Part shown: positions 15,964-24,802 of the stretch, in pieces
How the letters are laid out: every line of letters starts with the position of its first letter
Position numbering within the stretch: the first letter of the stretch is position 1
DNA from: Salinisphaera sp.
GTDB lineage: Bacteria > Pseudomonadota > Gammaproteobacteria > Nevskiales > Salinisphaeraceae
NCBI GenBank assembly: GCA_027858915.1
Contig: JAQIBT010000012.1
Span: 35,626 to 99,625, forward strand
Length of the DNA: 64,000 nt
Reading direction: 5' to 3'
Translations under genes and position numbers: made by a program
Notes under the pieces: generated by a model
Databases searched by the model: none
What the model saw: only the letters and a program-made list of their open reading frames with translations
Told to the model about the DNA's origin: nothing

Positions 15964-17700
15964 CTAATGCCGCAGCTCGCGCGTGAGTGCCTCGAGGCCC
16001 TCGCGGTAGGCATTGGCATCGGTCAGCGCCAGTAACGCGGCGGTACGCTGGCTCAGGTGAGCGATGTTCGCGCTCATGACTGCGCGCTTGACCTCTAGCA
16101 AGCTGGCGGGATGCATGGAGAATTCGGTCAGGCCGAGCCCCAGCAACAACGGGGTATACCGGTTGTCGGATGCCATTTCGCCGCACATCGAAACGCTGAT
16201 ACCAGCGGCCCGCCCGGCGTCGATGGTCATCCGTATCAGCTGCAGAACGGCCGGGTGCAAGGGATCGTAGAGATAGTTGATCTCGTCATCGATACGGTCG
16301 ATAGCCAGCGTGTACTGAATGAGGTCGTTGGTGCCCAGCGAGAAGAAATCACAGTATTTTGCGAGCGTAGGAGCCGCCAGGGCCGCGGCGGGCACCTCGA
16401 TCATCGCGCCGATGGCGATAGCGGGGTCGTAGGCCAGGCCCTCCTTGTCGAGCTCGATTTTCGCCTCGGCGATGAGATGACGCGCCTGGCGCATTTCCTG
16501 GATAGTCGAGATCATTGGCAGCATGATGCGCAGCTTGCCTTCGCCCGAAGCCCGCAGCAGCGCGCGCAGCTGGATACGGAACATGGCCGGTTCCTTCAGG
16601 CACAGTCGGATTGCGCGCAGGCCCAGCGCCGGGTTGGTCGCCATCTTGGCCGGCCGGCCTACCGTCTTGTCGGCGCCGAGATCGAGCGTGCGGATCGTAA
16701 CCGGGCCGTCGACGGACGCCAGCACCTGACGATAAGCGGCGAGCTGCTCTTCCTCGCTTGGCGAGTCCTCACGGTTCATGTAAAGAAATTCGGTACGGTA
16801 CAGGCCGATGCCCTCGACGCCTACGTCCTGAGCGTCGACCGCATCCTCGGGCAGTTCAACGTTGGCCAGCATGGTGATGCGCTGGCCGTCGCCCGAGACG
16901 GCAGGCTCGTCGCGCAGCACGCTGAGCATGCGCTGATAACGTTCGTCGCGTTTCTGGCGGTGTTGGTAGAACTCGAGAGCGCCGTCGTCAGGACCGGCCA
17001 GAACATGGCCTGCCTCGCCGTCGACAATCACGGTCTCGCCGTCGACCAGCAGGCGGCGCGCCTCGTGCATGCCGACGACTGCCGGAATACGCAGGCTGCG
17101 GGCCAGAATCGCGCTGTGCGACAGGGGGCCGCCGTGTTCGGTGACAAATGCAGCGACACCCTGTTGATGCAGCAGAATGATGTCGGCTGGTGTGAGCTCG
17201 TCGGCTACAATGACCGGCGGCGGACCATCCGGCGTGTCGCCCGTATCCAGCGCCCGTTCCTGCTTGAGCAACACGCGTTGAATGCGCGCCGTAACGTGGA
17301 TCACGTCGTCACGGCGCGTCCGCAGATAGTTGTCGTCCATCTGGTCGAATACATCGACCAGGGATTCGGACTGCTGCTTGAGCGCCCATTCTGCGTTGCA
17401 CTGTGATACACGAATACGACTGGCGACGGCCTCGGTGAGTGTGACGTCTTCCATCATCAATAGATGAGTCTGGATGAAGGCCGCGATCTCGGACGGCGCG
17501 TTTCTCGGAATCTGGGCGCCGATGGTCTGCAGCTGGCGACGTGCATCGTCGATGGCCGTATCGAAACGCTCGATTTCCTGCTCGACCTGGCCGGCGTCTA
17601 TGGCATATTCGGGAATATCCAGATCGGCCCCGTATATGCGATGAACCGCACCAATGGCCACACCGCGCGAGACCCCGATCGCTGAAAGCCACAGACTCAT
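15964..17700 (-). CDS. ptsI: PTS enzyme I (phosphoenolpyruvate-protein phosphotransferase)
   Basis: Takes phosphate from PEP and passes it to HPr. At 578 aa it has the standard EI layout without the GAF domain of PtsP. The active-site His195 lies in TEHGGPLSHSAILA. PEP-binding elements include GLYRTEFLYM, LDLGADK and the C-terminal SMCGEMASD with the catalytic Cys. It lies 40 bp after ptsH on the same strand. No sugar-specific EIIB or EIIC is encoded nearby, so this EI most likely feeds a regulatory phosphorelay (HPr, the EIIA protein and perhaps PtsN). Confidence 0.95.
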   Translation of the reverse strand: MSLWLSAIGVSRGVAIGAVHRIYGADLDIPEYAIDAGQVEQEIERFDTAIDDARRQLQTIGAQIPRNAPSEIAAFIQTHLLMMEDVTLTEAVASRIRVSQCNAEWALKQQSESLVDVFDQMDDNYLRTRRDDVIHVTARIQRVLLKQERALDTGDTPDGPPPVIVADELTPADIILLHQQGVAAFVTEHGGPLSHSAILARSLRIPAVVGMHEARRLLVDGETVIVDGEAGHVLAGPDDGALEFYQHRQKRDERYQRMLSVLRDEPAVSGDGQRITMLANVELPEDAVDAQDVGVEGIGLYRTEFLYMNREDSPSEEEQLAAYRQVLASVDGPVTIRTLDLGADKTVGRPAKMATNPALGLRAIRLCLKEPAMFRIQLRALLRASGEGKLRIMLPMISTIQEMRQARHLIAEAKIELDKEGLAYDPAIAIGAMIEVPAAALAAPTLAKYCDFFSLGTNDLIQYTLAIDRIDDEINYLYDPLHPAVLQLIRMTIDAGRAAGISVSMCGEMASDNRYTPLLLGLGLTEFSMHPASLLEVKRAVMSANIAHLSQRTAALLALTDANAYREGLEALTRELRH

Positions 17701-17740
17701 CAGAACGCCTCTCTAGGAACCTGTCTGACTCAAGATCAAT

Positions 17741-18010
17741 TTACTGCGCCTCGCCGAAGCGATCGGCGACCAGGGCGTCAAGTGCATTCAATGCCGCATC
17801 GGCGTCATCGCCTTCGGCGGTGACCTGGATCGAACTGCCACGCGCGGCGGCCAGCATCATGACGCCCATGATCGACTTTCCCGAGACCTCACGCCCATCC
17901 TTGACGACAGTCACGCGCGCATCGTACTGCGACGCGACGGTCACGAACTTGCTGGCAGCACGCGCGTGTACCCCGAGTTTGTTGACGATGGACAGTTCAC
18001 GAGTAGGCAT
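17741..18010 (-). CDS. ptsH: Phosphocarrier protein HPr
   Basis: Small (89 aa) phosphocarrier between EI and EIIA proteins. His15 in KLGVHARAAS is the EI phosphorylation site. Ser46 in GKSIMGVMML is the site used by HPr kinase, which is encoded 1.3 kb upstream (hprK). Both sites are intact, so HPr can report both PEP flux and the HprK signal. It lies between the EIIA gene and ptsI, 16 bp after the former. Confidence 0.96.
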   Translation of the reverse strand: MPTRELSIVNKLGVHARAASKFVTVASQYDARVTVVKDGREVSGKSIMGVMMLAAARGSSIQVTAEGDDADAALNALDALVADRFGEAQ

Positions 18011-18026
18011 GACGAGGACGATTCTC

Positions 18027-18422
18027 TCAACGGATTGAAGGTGACCAGTCGACCACTGCTGTGCGGCCGGCTTCCAGCGCCGAGGAGGCCAGCGCCTCCC
18101 GGTTCAGATTCGGATAATTGTAGACGCGTATCAGCATCGCCAGATTGAGGCCGGCGACCACATACCCCGGTCCGGAGCGCGCGATCTCACGCGCCAGGTT
18201 GCTGGGCGTGGCACCCGCCAGATCGGTGAGGACCAACACGCCGTCGCCGTCGTCCAACCGCGCGAGCGCTTGCCGGCCGGATCGACAACGTTCCTCTGGA
18301 TCATCGCCTCGGCGGACCGGCAGTGTTTCGGTAGGGCGCGACAGTCCTCCCAGCATGCCTTCGGCGACCGCCAGCAACAAGTCACCGAGTCCTTCGTGGG
18401 TTACCAGCAATAGGCCGGTCAC
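18027..18422 (-). CDS. PTS EIIA, mannose-family (regulatory type)
   Basis: A 131-aa EIIA of the mannose/sorbose family. The phosphorylated residue is His9 in LLLVTHEGLGD, and DLAGATPSNLARE is the second conserved block. The start is GTG 18422. There is no EIIB, EIIC or EIID gene with it, so the protein is unlikely to move sugar. In Xanthomonas and alphaproteobacteria the same rapZ-EIIA-ptsH-ptsI order is thought to be regulatory. It follows rapZ by 33 bp. Confidence 0.9.
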   Translation of the reverse strand: MTGLLLVTHEGLGDLLLAVAEGMLGGLSRPTETLPVRRGDDPEERCRSGRQALARLDDGDGVLVLTDLAGATPSNLAREIARSGPGYVVAGLNLAMLIRVYNYPNLNREALASSALEAGRTAVVDWSPSIR

Positions 18423-18455
18423 GGCCAGTCGCTCCGGTATGCCGGCGAATCCATG

Positions 18456-19313
18456 TCAGCGCAGCTCGTTGTGGCGCACCAGGATATGGTTTTGATCGGC
18501 ACGCAGCAGCGCCGCTACCTGTTCGACCAGATAGACCGAGCGATGCTTGCCGCCGGTACAGCCGATAGCGACGGTGACATAGCTGCGATCCTCGCGGGCG
18601 AAGCTGGGCAGCCAGCGCTTGAGAAATCCGTGGATATCGTCACGCATGGCGTGTGTGGCCGGCTGCGAGGCCAGGTGCTCGGCGACTTCGGCGTCGAGCC
18701 CGGTCAAAGGCCGCAGGGCAGGCACCCAGTGCGGGTTGGGCAGACAGCGCACGTCGAATACGAAGTCCACGGCCTGTGGCAGCCCGTATTTGTATCCAAA
18801 AGACTGCACCAGAATCGACAGTTCGCCGGACTGCGCGCCTTCCACCCGGTTGCGGATGATGTCGCGCAGCTGGTGGATATTGGTCCGGCTGGTATCGATG
18901 GTGATGTCGGCGCTATCGGCGATCGGCTGGGTGAGCGTTCGGTCGGCGGCGACCGCGTCAACCAGCGTGCGGCGCTCGTCGGACAGCGGATGCTTGCGCC
19001 GGGTTTCGGAGTAGCGCCGCAGGATCGTCTCTTCGCTGGCATGTAGGTAGATCACTTCGATCTGGATGCCACCGGCACGCAGTTCGGCGATCCGCTCGGC
19101 GAACCGATGAATTTCGCCCGTGCGAGCCCTGGCGTCGATGCCCACTGCGAGTCGGTCAAAATCCAGGCCTTGCTGATGCAGTGTTTCGGCTGACACTTCG
19201 CGCAACAGCCCCAGCGGTAGATTGTCAATGCAGTAGTAGCCCAGATCCTCGAGCATGTTCAATGCCACCGACTTGCCGGCTCCGGCCAGTCCGCTGACGA
19301 CGATCAGTCGCAT
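18456..19313 (-). CDS. rapZ: RNase adapter RapZ (YhbJ/YvcJ family)
   Basis: P-loop protein that in E. coli binds GlcN6P and the sRNAs GlmY and GlmZ and presents GlmZ to RNase E. It has 285 aa, a Walker A GLAGAGKS (8-15), the conserved FVFDVRCLPNPHW block and the C-terminal AIGCTGGKHRSVYLVEQ. The extreme C-terminus stops at RHNELR, without the basic KRKP end that E. coli RapZ uses for RNA binding. Its start overlaps hprK by 10 bp. Its presence is notable because of the GlrR-linked small RNA at 8.5-9 kb. Confidence 0.95.
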   Translation of the reverse strand: MRLIVVSGLAGAGKSVALNMLEDLGYYCIDNLPLGLLREVSAETLHQQGLDFDRLAVGIDARARTGEIHRFAERIAELRAGGIQIEVIYLHASEETILRRYSETRRKHPLSDERRTLVDAVAADRTLTQPIADSADITIDTSRTNIHQLRDIIRNRVEGAQSGELSILVQSFGYKYGLPQAVDFVFDVRCLPNPHWVPALRPLTGLDAEVAEHLASQPATHAMRDDIHGFLKRWLPSFAREDRSYVTVAIGCTGGKHRSVYLVEQVAALLRADQNHILVRHNELR

Positions 19314-20308
19314 GATGAGACTCCTTCGGAGGTTGCGAGTGCTTGGGCCTGACGGGCAGCGAACTGCTCGTCGCTGTAGTGCCCCTGCATGCGGAGCAGG
19401 TGATCGCGACAGGCCGCCTCGACCAGTACCGACAGATTATGACCGACCGCGACCGGCAGTGTGATCTGCGGAATATCCGTGTCCAGAATCTCATGCATTG
19501 CACGCGAACCGGTGAGCCGATCCGGCGCATCCAGAATTCCGGACTCCGGGCGCACCAGCCGGATGATCAAGCCCAGCTGCTTGCGGCGTTTGATCGCGGC
19601 TTCGCCAAACATGGCGCGGATATTGAGTATTCCCAGACCCCGAACTTCGAGAAAATCCTGCAGCAGCGGCGGGCAGCCACCGTTGAGATCATCCGGCCCC
19701 AGGAGCACGAACTCCGGTGCGTCGTCGGCTACCAGTCGATGGCCGCGGTTGATCAGCTCCAGCGCCAGTTCGCTCTTGCCGACGCCGGGATCGCCGACCA
19801 GCATCAAGCCGATCGAGAGCACTTCGAGAAATACGCCGTGCAGGGTGATTTGTCGGGCCAGGCTCTCGCCCAGAAAATGGCGTAGTCGATAGGCGACGCG
19901 ATGGCCGCTGGCGTGGGTCTCGAATACCGCGATGCCGGCGTCACGCAGCGCCGCGGCCAAGGGGATGGCCAGCGCCTGGCCATCGGCCAGCACCAACAGG
20001 CGGGTGGCTCCGGTGGTCAGGCGTGCCCGGATGTGTGCGGCCAGGTCGTCACCGAGTGAAGCCAGATAGGCAGTCTCTGGTTCGCCGACGATCTGTACCT
20101 GCGGTGGATGGATGAAATTCAGATAGCCGACGGTCGGAACCCGCCAGCCGTCGATCTCGGTTGGGCCGATACTGTTATTGCTGCCGATGTCCGGTGCTGG
20201 CCAGCGCAGTGCCAGCGAACTGCCCAGCTGTTCAAACACCGCATCGACCCGGACGCGACGAGTGGTCGAGCGATCCGCGGGTACGTTCTCGGGCGAGGCG
20301 ATTGTCAC
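19304..20308 (-). CDS. hprK: HPr kinase/phosphorylase
   Basis: Bifunctional enzyme that phosphorylates HPr at Ser46 and reverses the reaction. The N-terminal domain is about residues 1-145. Then come conserved His157 (ITLHGVFLEV), Walker A GDPGVGKS (172-179) and the HprK signature EVRGLGILNIRAMFG. It has 334 aa from a GTG start. HprK is absent from enterobacteria and common in alphaproteobacteria and some gammaproteobacteria such as Xanthomonas. It lies between ptsN (91 bp upstream) and rapZ. Confidence 0.95.
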   Translation of the reverse strand: MTIASPENVPADRSTTRRVRVDAVFEQLGSSLALRWPAPDIGSNNSIGPTEIDGWRVPTVGYLNFIHPPQVQIVGEPETAYLASLGDDLAAHIRARLTTGATRLLVLADGQALAIPLAAALRDAGIAVFETHASGHRVAYRLRHFLGESLARQITLHGVFLEVLSIGLMLVGDPGVGKSELALELINRGHRLVADDAPEFVLLGPDDLNGGCPPLLQDFLEVRGLGILNIRAMFGEAAIKRRKQLGLIIRLVRPESGILDAPDRLTGSRAMHEILDTDIPQITLPVAVGHNLSVLVEAACRDHLLRMQGHYSDEQFAARQAQALATSEGVSSCD

Positions 20309-20399
20309 GACGCCACGATCCCGACAGTGGGTAAGCGGCCGGGACGGCGGCTAGCGCTTAGCGCTGAGTCATGAGAGCCGGTGTCGCCGCCTTGCGCCA

Positions 20400-20864
20400 T
20401 CATCCGTCCGATACGTCGTGGGCCAGCAGCCTGGAATGTAGTGCGCCATCGTCGCCGGCATCGCGCAGATCCGCCAATGTCTGTGGATCGGAGAACATCT
20501 CGGCCAGTCGTCGCAACAGATTCAGATGATCATCGGTTGCCTCTTCCGGCACGAGCAGCCCGAAGATCAGGTCCACGGGCTGCTCGTCGTTGGCTTCGAA
20601 GTCCACGGCCTGGGGAAGACGCATGAAAGCGCCGACACATTCGTCGGTGCCCTTGAGCCGGGCGTGGGGGATGGCCACGCCATCGCCCACCCCGGTGCTG
20701 CCGAGTTTTTCGCGCCCGATCAGGCCGGTGAAGATATCACCGGCCGTCAGATAGGGCGTGCCCTGGGTGAGAACCTCCGATAGTTGTTCCAGTGCGCGCT
20801 TCTTGCTCTGTACGTCATCGGCAAGACGCACACGTTCGGGTGCGACGATATCGGCTATATTCAT
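20400..20864 (-). CDS. ptsN: PTS EIIA-Ntr (PtsN)
   Basis: Regulatory EIIA of the nitrogen PTS, 154 aa, fructose-family fold. The phosphorylated His67 lies in GVAIPHARL. It usually controls potassium transport and stress or nitrogen responses by its phosphorylation state. It follows hpf by 15 bp in the conserved rpoN-hpf-ptsN-rapZ order. No NPr gene is present; the single ptsH at 18 kb probably serves in its place. This is inference. Confidence 0.94.
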   Translation of the reverse strand: MNIADIVAPERVRLADDVQSKKRALEQLSEVLTQGTPYLTAGDIFTGLIGREKLGSTGVGDGVAIPHARLKGTDECVGAFMRLPQAVDFEANDEQPVDLIFGLLVPEEATDDHLNLLRRLAEMFSDPQTLADLRDAGDDGALHSRLLAHDVSDG

Positions 20865-20879
20865 GCAGTGTCGACGGCT

Positions 20880-21206
20880 TCAGTCCGTGCTCATATCGAT
20901 ATGGCGCGCTTCGCCGTTGCGATGGTCGTGGTTCTTTTCCTTGTGTCGCAATGTCTGCCGATCGAGCTTGTCGATCATGCAGTCGATGGCGGCGTACATG
21001 TCGTCCTTGGTCGATTCGGCGTGCAGCTTAGCGCCCCGCAGTTTCACGGTGATCTCGGCCTTGTGGCGCAGCTTTTCAACTTCCAGTACCACTTCGGCGT
21101 CGAGCACGTGATCGAAATGCCGTTCGATGCGTTCCATCTTGCTCGATACATACGCATGCAGCGCATTGGTCATGTCCACGTGGTGGCCGGAGATGTTGAG
21201 ATTCAT
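20880..21206 (-). CDS. hpf: Ribosome hibernation promoting factor, short form
   Basis: Binds the 30S subunit and helps ribosomes pair into inactive 100S particles in stationary phase. At 108 aa it is the short form, without the long C-terminal dimerisation domain. The start MNLNISGHHVDMT and the middle KAEITVKLRG are typical. A good Shine-Dalgarno site (GGAG) precedes ATG 21206. It lies 55 bp after rpoN. Confidence 0.93.
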   Translation of the reverse strand: MNLNISGHHVDMTNALHAYVSSKMERIERHFDHVLDAEVVLEVEKLRHKAEITVKLRGAKLHAESTKDDMYAAIDCMIDKLDRQTLRHKEKNHDHRNGEARHIDMSTD

Positions 21207-21261
21207 CGCGTGCTCCTTTGCAGCTTTAGGTTGACTAGCAGGAATCGTTGAACCATTGGGA

Positions 21262-22722
21262 TTAGCTGGCCTGCCTCCTGCGCTCGTGCGAGGGCGGGAT
21301 GGACAAGGCTTCGCGATACTTGGCCACGGTACGTCGGGCGACCTGGATACCGTTGTCCAGCAGCAGCTCTGCCAGTTTGCTGTCGGATAGCGGCTTGCCT
21401 GATGTCTCTGCGGCGACCATGCGCTTGATCATCGCCTGGATGGCGGTCGCCGATGCGCTGCCGCCGTCGGTGGTCGACACGTGGCTGGAAAAGAAATACT
21501 TGAGTTCGAATATGCCGCGCGGTGTCTGCATGTACTTGTTGGCCGTTGCCCGGGACACGGTGGATTCGTGAATTTCGAGTCGTTCGGCCACGTCGCGGAG
21601 CACCAGCGGTTTCATTGCCTCTTCACCATATTCCAGAAAAGCGCGCTGTGCTTCAACTATGCAATGAGCGACCTGCAGCAACGTATCGTTGCGGCTCTTG
21701 AGGCTGTTGAGAAAGAACCGGGCTTCCTGCAGGTGAGACTTGAGTGTGGTCTGGTCAGCCGACTTGTCCGCGCGCTTGATCAAGGCCAGATATTGGCTGT
21801 TGATGCGCAGCTTTGGCGCGATATCGGCGTTGAGCGCGACGTGCCATCCTTGTTCGCCGCGCGTCACGAACACCTCGGGTACCACATACGTCGATTCGTG
21901 ATCGGTGAACGCTTCGCCCGGGCGTGGCTGCAGCGTCTGGATCAGCGCGACGGCTGCGCCGACATCGCCAGGTTCGACGCCAAGCCGGCGCGCCAGGGCA
22001 TCGCGCTGGCCGCTGGCCAGGCTTTCCAGCGGCAAATTCTCGACGATAGACAGAGCAAGCTCGCGCGCCGGCACGTCGGCCGGCAGCTGGCGCAGCTGAA
22101 TTCGCAGGCATTCTGCAAGATTGCGGGCCGCCACGCCCGGTGGATCAAACTGCTGGATCTGAGCCAGCACGGCTTCGATCGCGTCGCTGCCGGTGTTGAA
22201 CTCGGCGTCCAGGCGTTCGCACATATCGGCCCACTCGGGCAGCAGGCCGTCGGTATCGATGCCGTCGATGATCACGGCCGCCATGGCTCGCTGGCTGACG
22301 CTGAACGAATGCATGTCCGCCTGCCAGCTCAGATGCGCATACAGATCTGGGGTGCTCGACAGATTGGCCTGTCGGTAGTCCCAGTAGTCTTCGTCGTCGC
22401 TGGTCGGCGCGGGCGCGCTGGGCGCCGCACTGCCGGCATAGATATCGTTCCAGTCGGCGTCGACCGGCAGATTCTCGGGAATCTCGGCGACATCCTTGTC
22501 TCGGCCGCGCTCGGCGTCGGCGGTCTTGCGCTCGGTCTCGGCGTCGGGCATGTCGATCTCGCCGTGGCCGTCGTCTGCCTCGAGCATGACGTTGGAATCC
22601 AGCGCGTCCTGAATCTCCGATTTCAGATCGAGCGTGGACAGTTGCAGCATGCGGATTGCCTGCTGAAGCGCCGGGGTCATCGTCAGCGATTGACCCAGCC
22701 CAAGATGCATCGACTGTTTCAC
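21262..22722 (-). CDS. rpoN: RNA polymerase sigma54 factor
   Basis: Alternative sigma factor that needs an AAA+ activator. It has 486 aa. The N-terminal Q-rich activator-interaction region ([21 protein letters not shown]) is followed by an acidic linker, the core-binding domain and the C-terminal RpoN box [10 protein letters not shown] (462-471), which reads the -24 element. The start is GTG 22722, overlapping the lptB stop by 4 bp. At least one activator, GlrR, and one strong candidate promoter (9014-9029) lie in this window. Confidence 0.97.
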   Translation of the reverse strand: MKQSMHLGLGQSLTMTPALQQAIRMLQLSTLDLKSEIQDALDSNVMLEADDGHGEIDMPDAETERKTADAERGRDKDVAEIPENLPVDADWNDIYAGSAAPSAPAPTSDDEDYWDYRQANLSSTPDLYAHLSWQADMHSFSVSQRAMAAVIIDGIDTDGLLPEWADMCERLDAEFNTGSDAIEAVLAQIQQFDPPGVAARNLAECLRIQLRQLPADVPARELALSIVENLPLESLASGQRDALARRLGVEPGDVGAAVALIQTLQPRPGEAFTDHESTYVVPEVFVTRGEQGWHVALNADIAPKLRINSQYLALIKRADKSADQTTLKSHLQEARFFLNSLKSRNDTLLQVAHCIVEAQRAFLEYGEEAMKPLVLRDVAERLEIHESTVSRATANKYMQTPRGIFELKYFFSSHVSTTDGGSASATAIQAMIKRMVAAETSGKPLSDSKLAELLLDNGIQVARRTVAKYREALSIPPSHERRRQAS

Positions 22723-23507
22723 AGCCGGAAATCCTCCCCGAGATAGACTTCACGCACCTTGCGATCCGCCAGGATCTCGTCTCCGGAACCGTTTGCGATG
22801 ACCGTGCCATCGGCCATGATGTAGGCGCGATCGCAGATCGACAGTGTTTCCCGCACGTTGTGGTCGGTGATCAGCACGCCAATGCCGCGATTCTGCAGAT
22901 GCTGAATGATGCTACGGATATCGCCAATGGAGATCGGGTCGATGCCGGCAAACGGCTCGTCCAGCAGCATGAATGCCGGCCTGGCCGCCAGTGCGCGCGC
23001 AATCTCGACGCGGCGACGCTCGCCGCCTGACAGGTTCAGACCCTTGGATCTGGCGATATGGCTGATCGAGAGTTCGTCCATCAGCGACTCGAGCTCGCGC
23101 TCGATATCGGCCTTGCTCAAGCCCCGGCGGACCTGAAGAATGGCGCGGATGTTGTCGGCCACCGATAGCTTGCGAAAGACCGATGCCTCCTGCGGCAGAT
23201 AGCCGATACCGAGCTTGGCACGCCGATGCATCGGCAGGCCGACCAGATTGCGTCCCGCCAGCGTGATACGCCCGGCGTCTGGCCGGACGAGCCCCACGAT
23301 CATGTAGAACGACGTGGTCTTGCCGGCGCCATTGGGGCCGAGCAGGCCCACGATTTCACCACGACCGACCTGCACATCCACGTCGCGCACGACGTCGCGC
23401 CCCTTGTAACGCTTGCGCAGGCCGGTTGCGGTGAGCACGGCATCGTCTGCTCGGGCGGCGGCTGTGGCAGCCTGGACTCTGGTCGAATCAAGCGCTACCG
23501 CCATCAC
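22719..23507 (-). CDS. lptB: LPS export ABC ATPase LptB
   Basis: ATPase of the LptB2FG complex that extracts LPS from the inner membrane. It has 262 aa, with Walker A GPNGAGKT (57-64), the signature [15 protein letters not shown] and Walker [12 protein letters not shown]. About 25 extra N-terminal residues precede the usual start, so translation could begin later. It overlaps lptA by 4 bp and rpoN by 4 bp, so the genes are tightly coupled. Confidence 0.96.
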   Translation of the reverse strand: MMAVALDSTRVQAATAAARADDAVLTATGLRKRYKGRDVVRDVDVQVGRGEIVGLLGPNGAGKTTSFYMIVGLVRPDAGRITLAGRNLVGLPMHRRAKLGIGYLPQEASVFRKLSVADNIRAILQVRRGLSKADIERELESLMDELSISHIARSKGLNLSGGERRRVEIARALAARPAFMLLDEPFAGIDPISIGDIRSIIQHLQNRGIGVLITDHNVRETLSICDRAYIMADGTVIANGSGDEILADRKVREVYLGEDFRL

Positions 23508-24073
23508 GGCGATCCCTTATTCGCTTGATCCGCTTGATCCGCTTGAATCGTGACGTGAACGCGATCGTTATCGCCGCTGCCGCTTTTGGCTATCGTGCGG
23601 TCGGTGTCCAGGTCATGGGTGATAATTTGCCCGCGGACTTGGTCGCCGCCGCGATCGACTTCAGCGTTGCCGCGCAGCACCAGCTGCGCATTGCTGTTGG
23701 TGTACTCGATCTGCGATGCATGTCCGGTCACGCGCTCTGCGCTGTCCGAATCGGGTTTCTTGTCGATATGCGCCGGGCTGCCGGTCAGTACGGCCTTGAG
23801 GTTGCCGTGGTCGTTGACGCGGGTGACGACCAGCTTGTCTCCGGTCAGCGTCAGTCCGCCGCGGATCATGTGCACGTTGCCGGTATACACACTCACACCG
23901 CTCTGCTGCGAATAGTTGGCCTGGTTGGCTTCGATATTGATCGGCAGCGACTTGTTCTTCTGCGCCAGCGCCACTGCGGGAAGCGCAACCAGGATCAGCG
24001 CGATAGCGACGGCGAACCGATAGCGCGCGGATCCCGGACGATTCGCGTTATTGCCTGTAAGTGACGTGTACAT
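23504..24073 (-). CDS. lptA: LPS export protein LptA (periplasmic bridge)
   Basis: Periplasmic beta-jellyroll protein that carries LPS from LptC to LptD. It has 189 aa from ATG 24073, with a signal peptide over about 1-37 ([19 protein letters not shown] then a cut). The mature part has the OstA-type pattern ([23 protein letters not shown]). The start lies inside the end of lptC, a 26-bp overlap. The frame stays open upstream but only this ATG gives a sensible signal peptide. Confidence 0.93.
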   Translation of the reverse strand: MYTSLTGNNANRPGSARYRFAVAIALILVALPAVALAQKNKSLPINIEANQANYSQQSGVSVYTGNVHMIRGGLTLTGDKLVVTRVNDHGNLKAVLTGSPAHIDKKPDSDSAERVTGHASQIEYTNSNAQLVLRGNAEVDRGGDQVRGQIITHDLDTDRTIAKSGSGDNDRVHVTIQADQADQANKGSP

Positions 24074-24596
24074 TGTTGAGTATATTGAGCTTGTTGGTCT
24101 TGAGATTAATCCTGAGACCGTTGCCTTCAAGCACCTGTCCCGGTTGCGTGGCACGCACTGCCGCATCCGAGTCGATGCGGTTGGCATCCGGGCGTACCCA
24201 TGCGTGATCTGTCGTCATATGTACCACGCTACCGTCCGCTGTTGGATGCTGGCCTGTTACGCCGTCGTAGAGATACAGATTGCGCTGGCCGGCTGGTATA
24301 CGTCCCTTTTGGGCTGCCAGGTTCCAATACGTGTCTGTGCCTGAAAGATAGTGTACGTGAATGTCGGTAAAACGAGATGAATCGTCGGGAAAATGCAGGC
24401 TCTGTGCGGCCGTTAGCCGATAGGCCAGTTGGCCCTGTGGGTTGAGCTGGTAGACCGTCGCGCCATCCATGTAGTAATCGCTGTTGCCAGGCGTGGCAAG
24501 CTCAGGCTTGTTGTGTGCGATTTCGCTGCGATAGAAGAAGGTCGTGCCCACGACCACCGCACAGATGACCGCCACGGACAGGGTCATTCGATCCAC
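24048..24596 (-). CDS. lptC: LPS export protein LptC
   Basis: Bitopic inner-membrane protein linking LptB2FG to LptA. One N-terminal helix (about 5-23, LSVAVICAVVVGTTFFY) precedes a periplasmic domain with the LptC pattern ([38 protein letters not shown]). It has 182 aa from GTG 24596, or begins at the fourth codon, an ATG. It follows the kdsC remnant by one base. Confidence 0.93.
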   Translation of the reverse strand: MDRMTLSVAVICAVVVGTTFFYRSEIAHNKPELATPGNSDYYMDGATVYQLNPQGQLAYRLTAAQSLHFPDDSSRFTDIHVHYLSGTDTYWNLAAQKGRIPAGQRNLYLYDGVTGQHPTADGSVVHMTTDHAWVRPDANRIDSDAAVRATQPGQVLEGNGLRINLKTNKLNILNNVHVTYRQ

Positions 24597-24597
24597 G

Positions 24598-24792
24598 TCA
24601 GTGCCCGGCCACGTGGTTGGTCGGCCGGGCTGCGATGATCAGTTCGCAGGCCTCGCGCACCGCGCCTTCGCCGCCCTTGCGCTGGCTTGCCCAGTGCGCC
24701 GCCTCGGGCGCTTCAGGCGCCGCATCCTCAACGGTCAGCGCCAGGCCGACCCGATGCTTCAGATCCAGATCGGGCAGATCGTCGCCCATCAT
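24598..24792 (-). pseudogene. kdsC: 5'-truncated kdsC (Kdo-8-phosphate phosphatase), C-terminal third only
   Basis: KdsC normally has about 180 aa. Here only the last 64 codons remain, with GDDLPDL at residues 3-9, KHRVGLALTVEDA and GGEGAVREACELI, all typical of the KdsC C-terminus. The catalytic DxD motif and about 110 upstream residues are missing, and the remaining frame starts 10 bp after the kdsD stop. It is intact, with a GAGG site 8 nt before ATG ATG, so it may still be translated. It should be catalytically dead. A full phosphatase must exist elsewhere if Kdo is made in the usual way. Confidence 0.85.
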
Positions 24793-24802
24793 CGAAGGAA
24801 CC

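Noticed and set aside
16111..17406. 431-codon plus-strand ORF opposite ptsI
   Set aside because: Shadow frame of ptsI; no family features.
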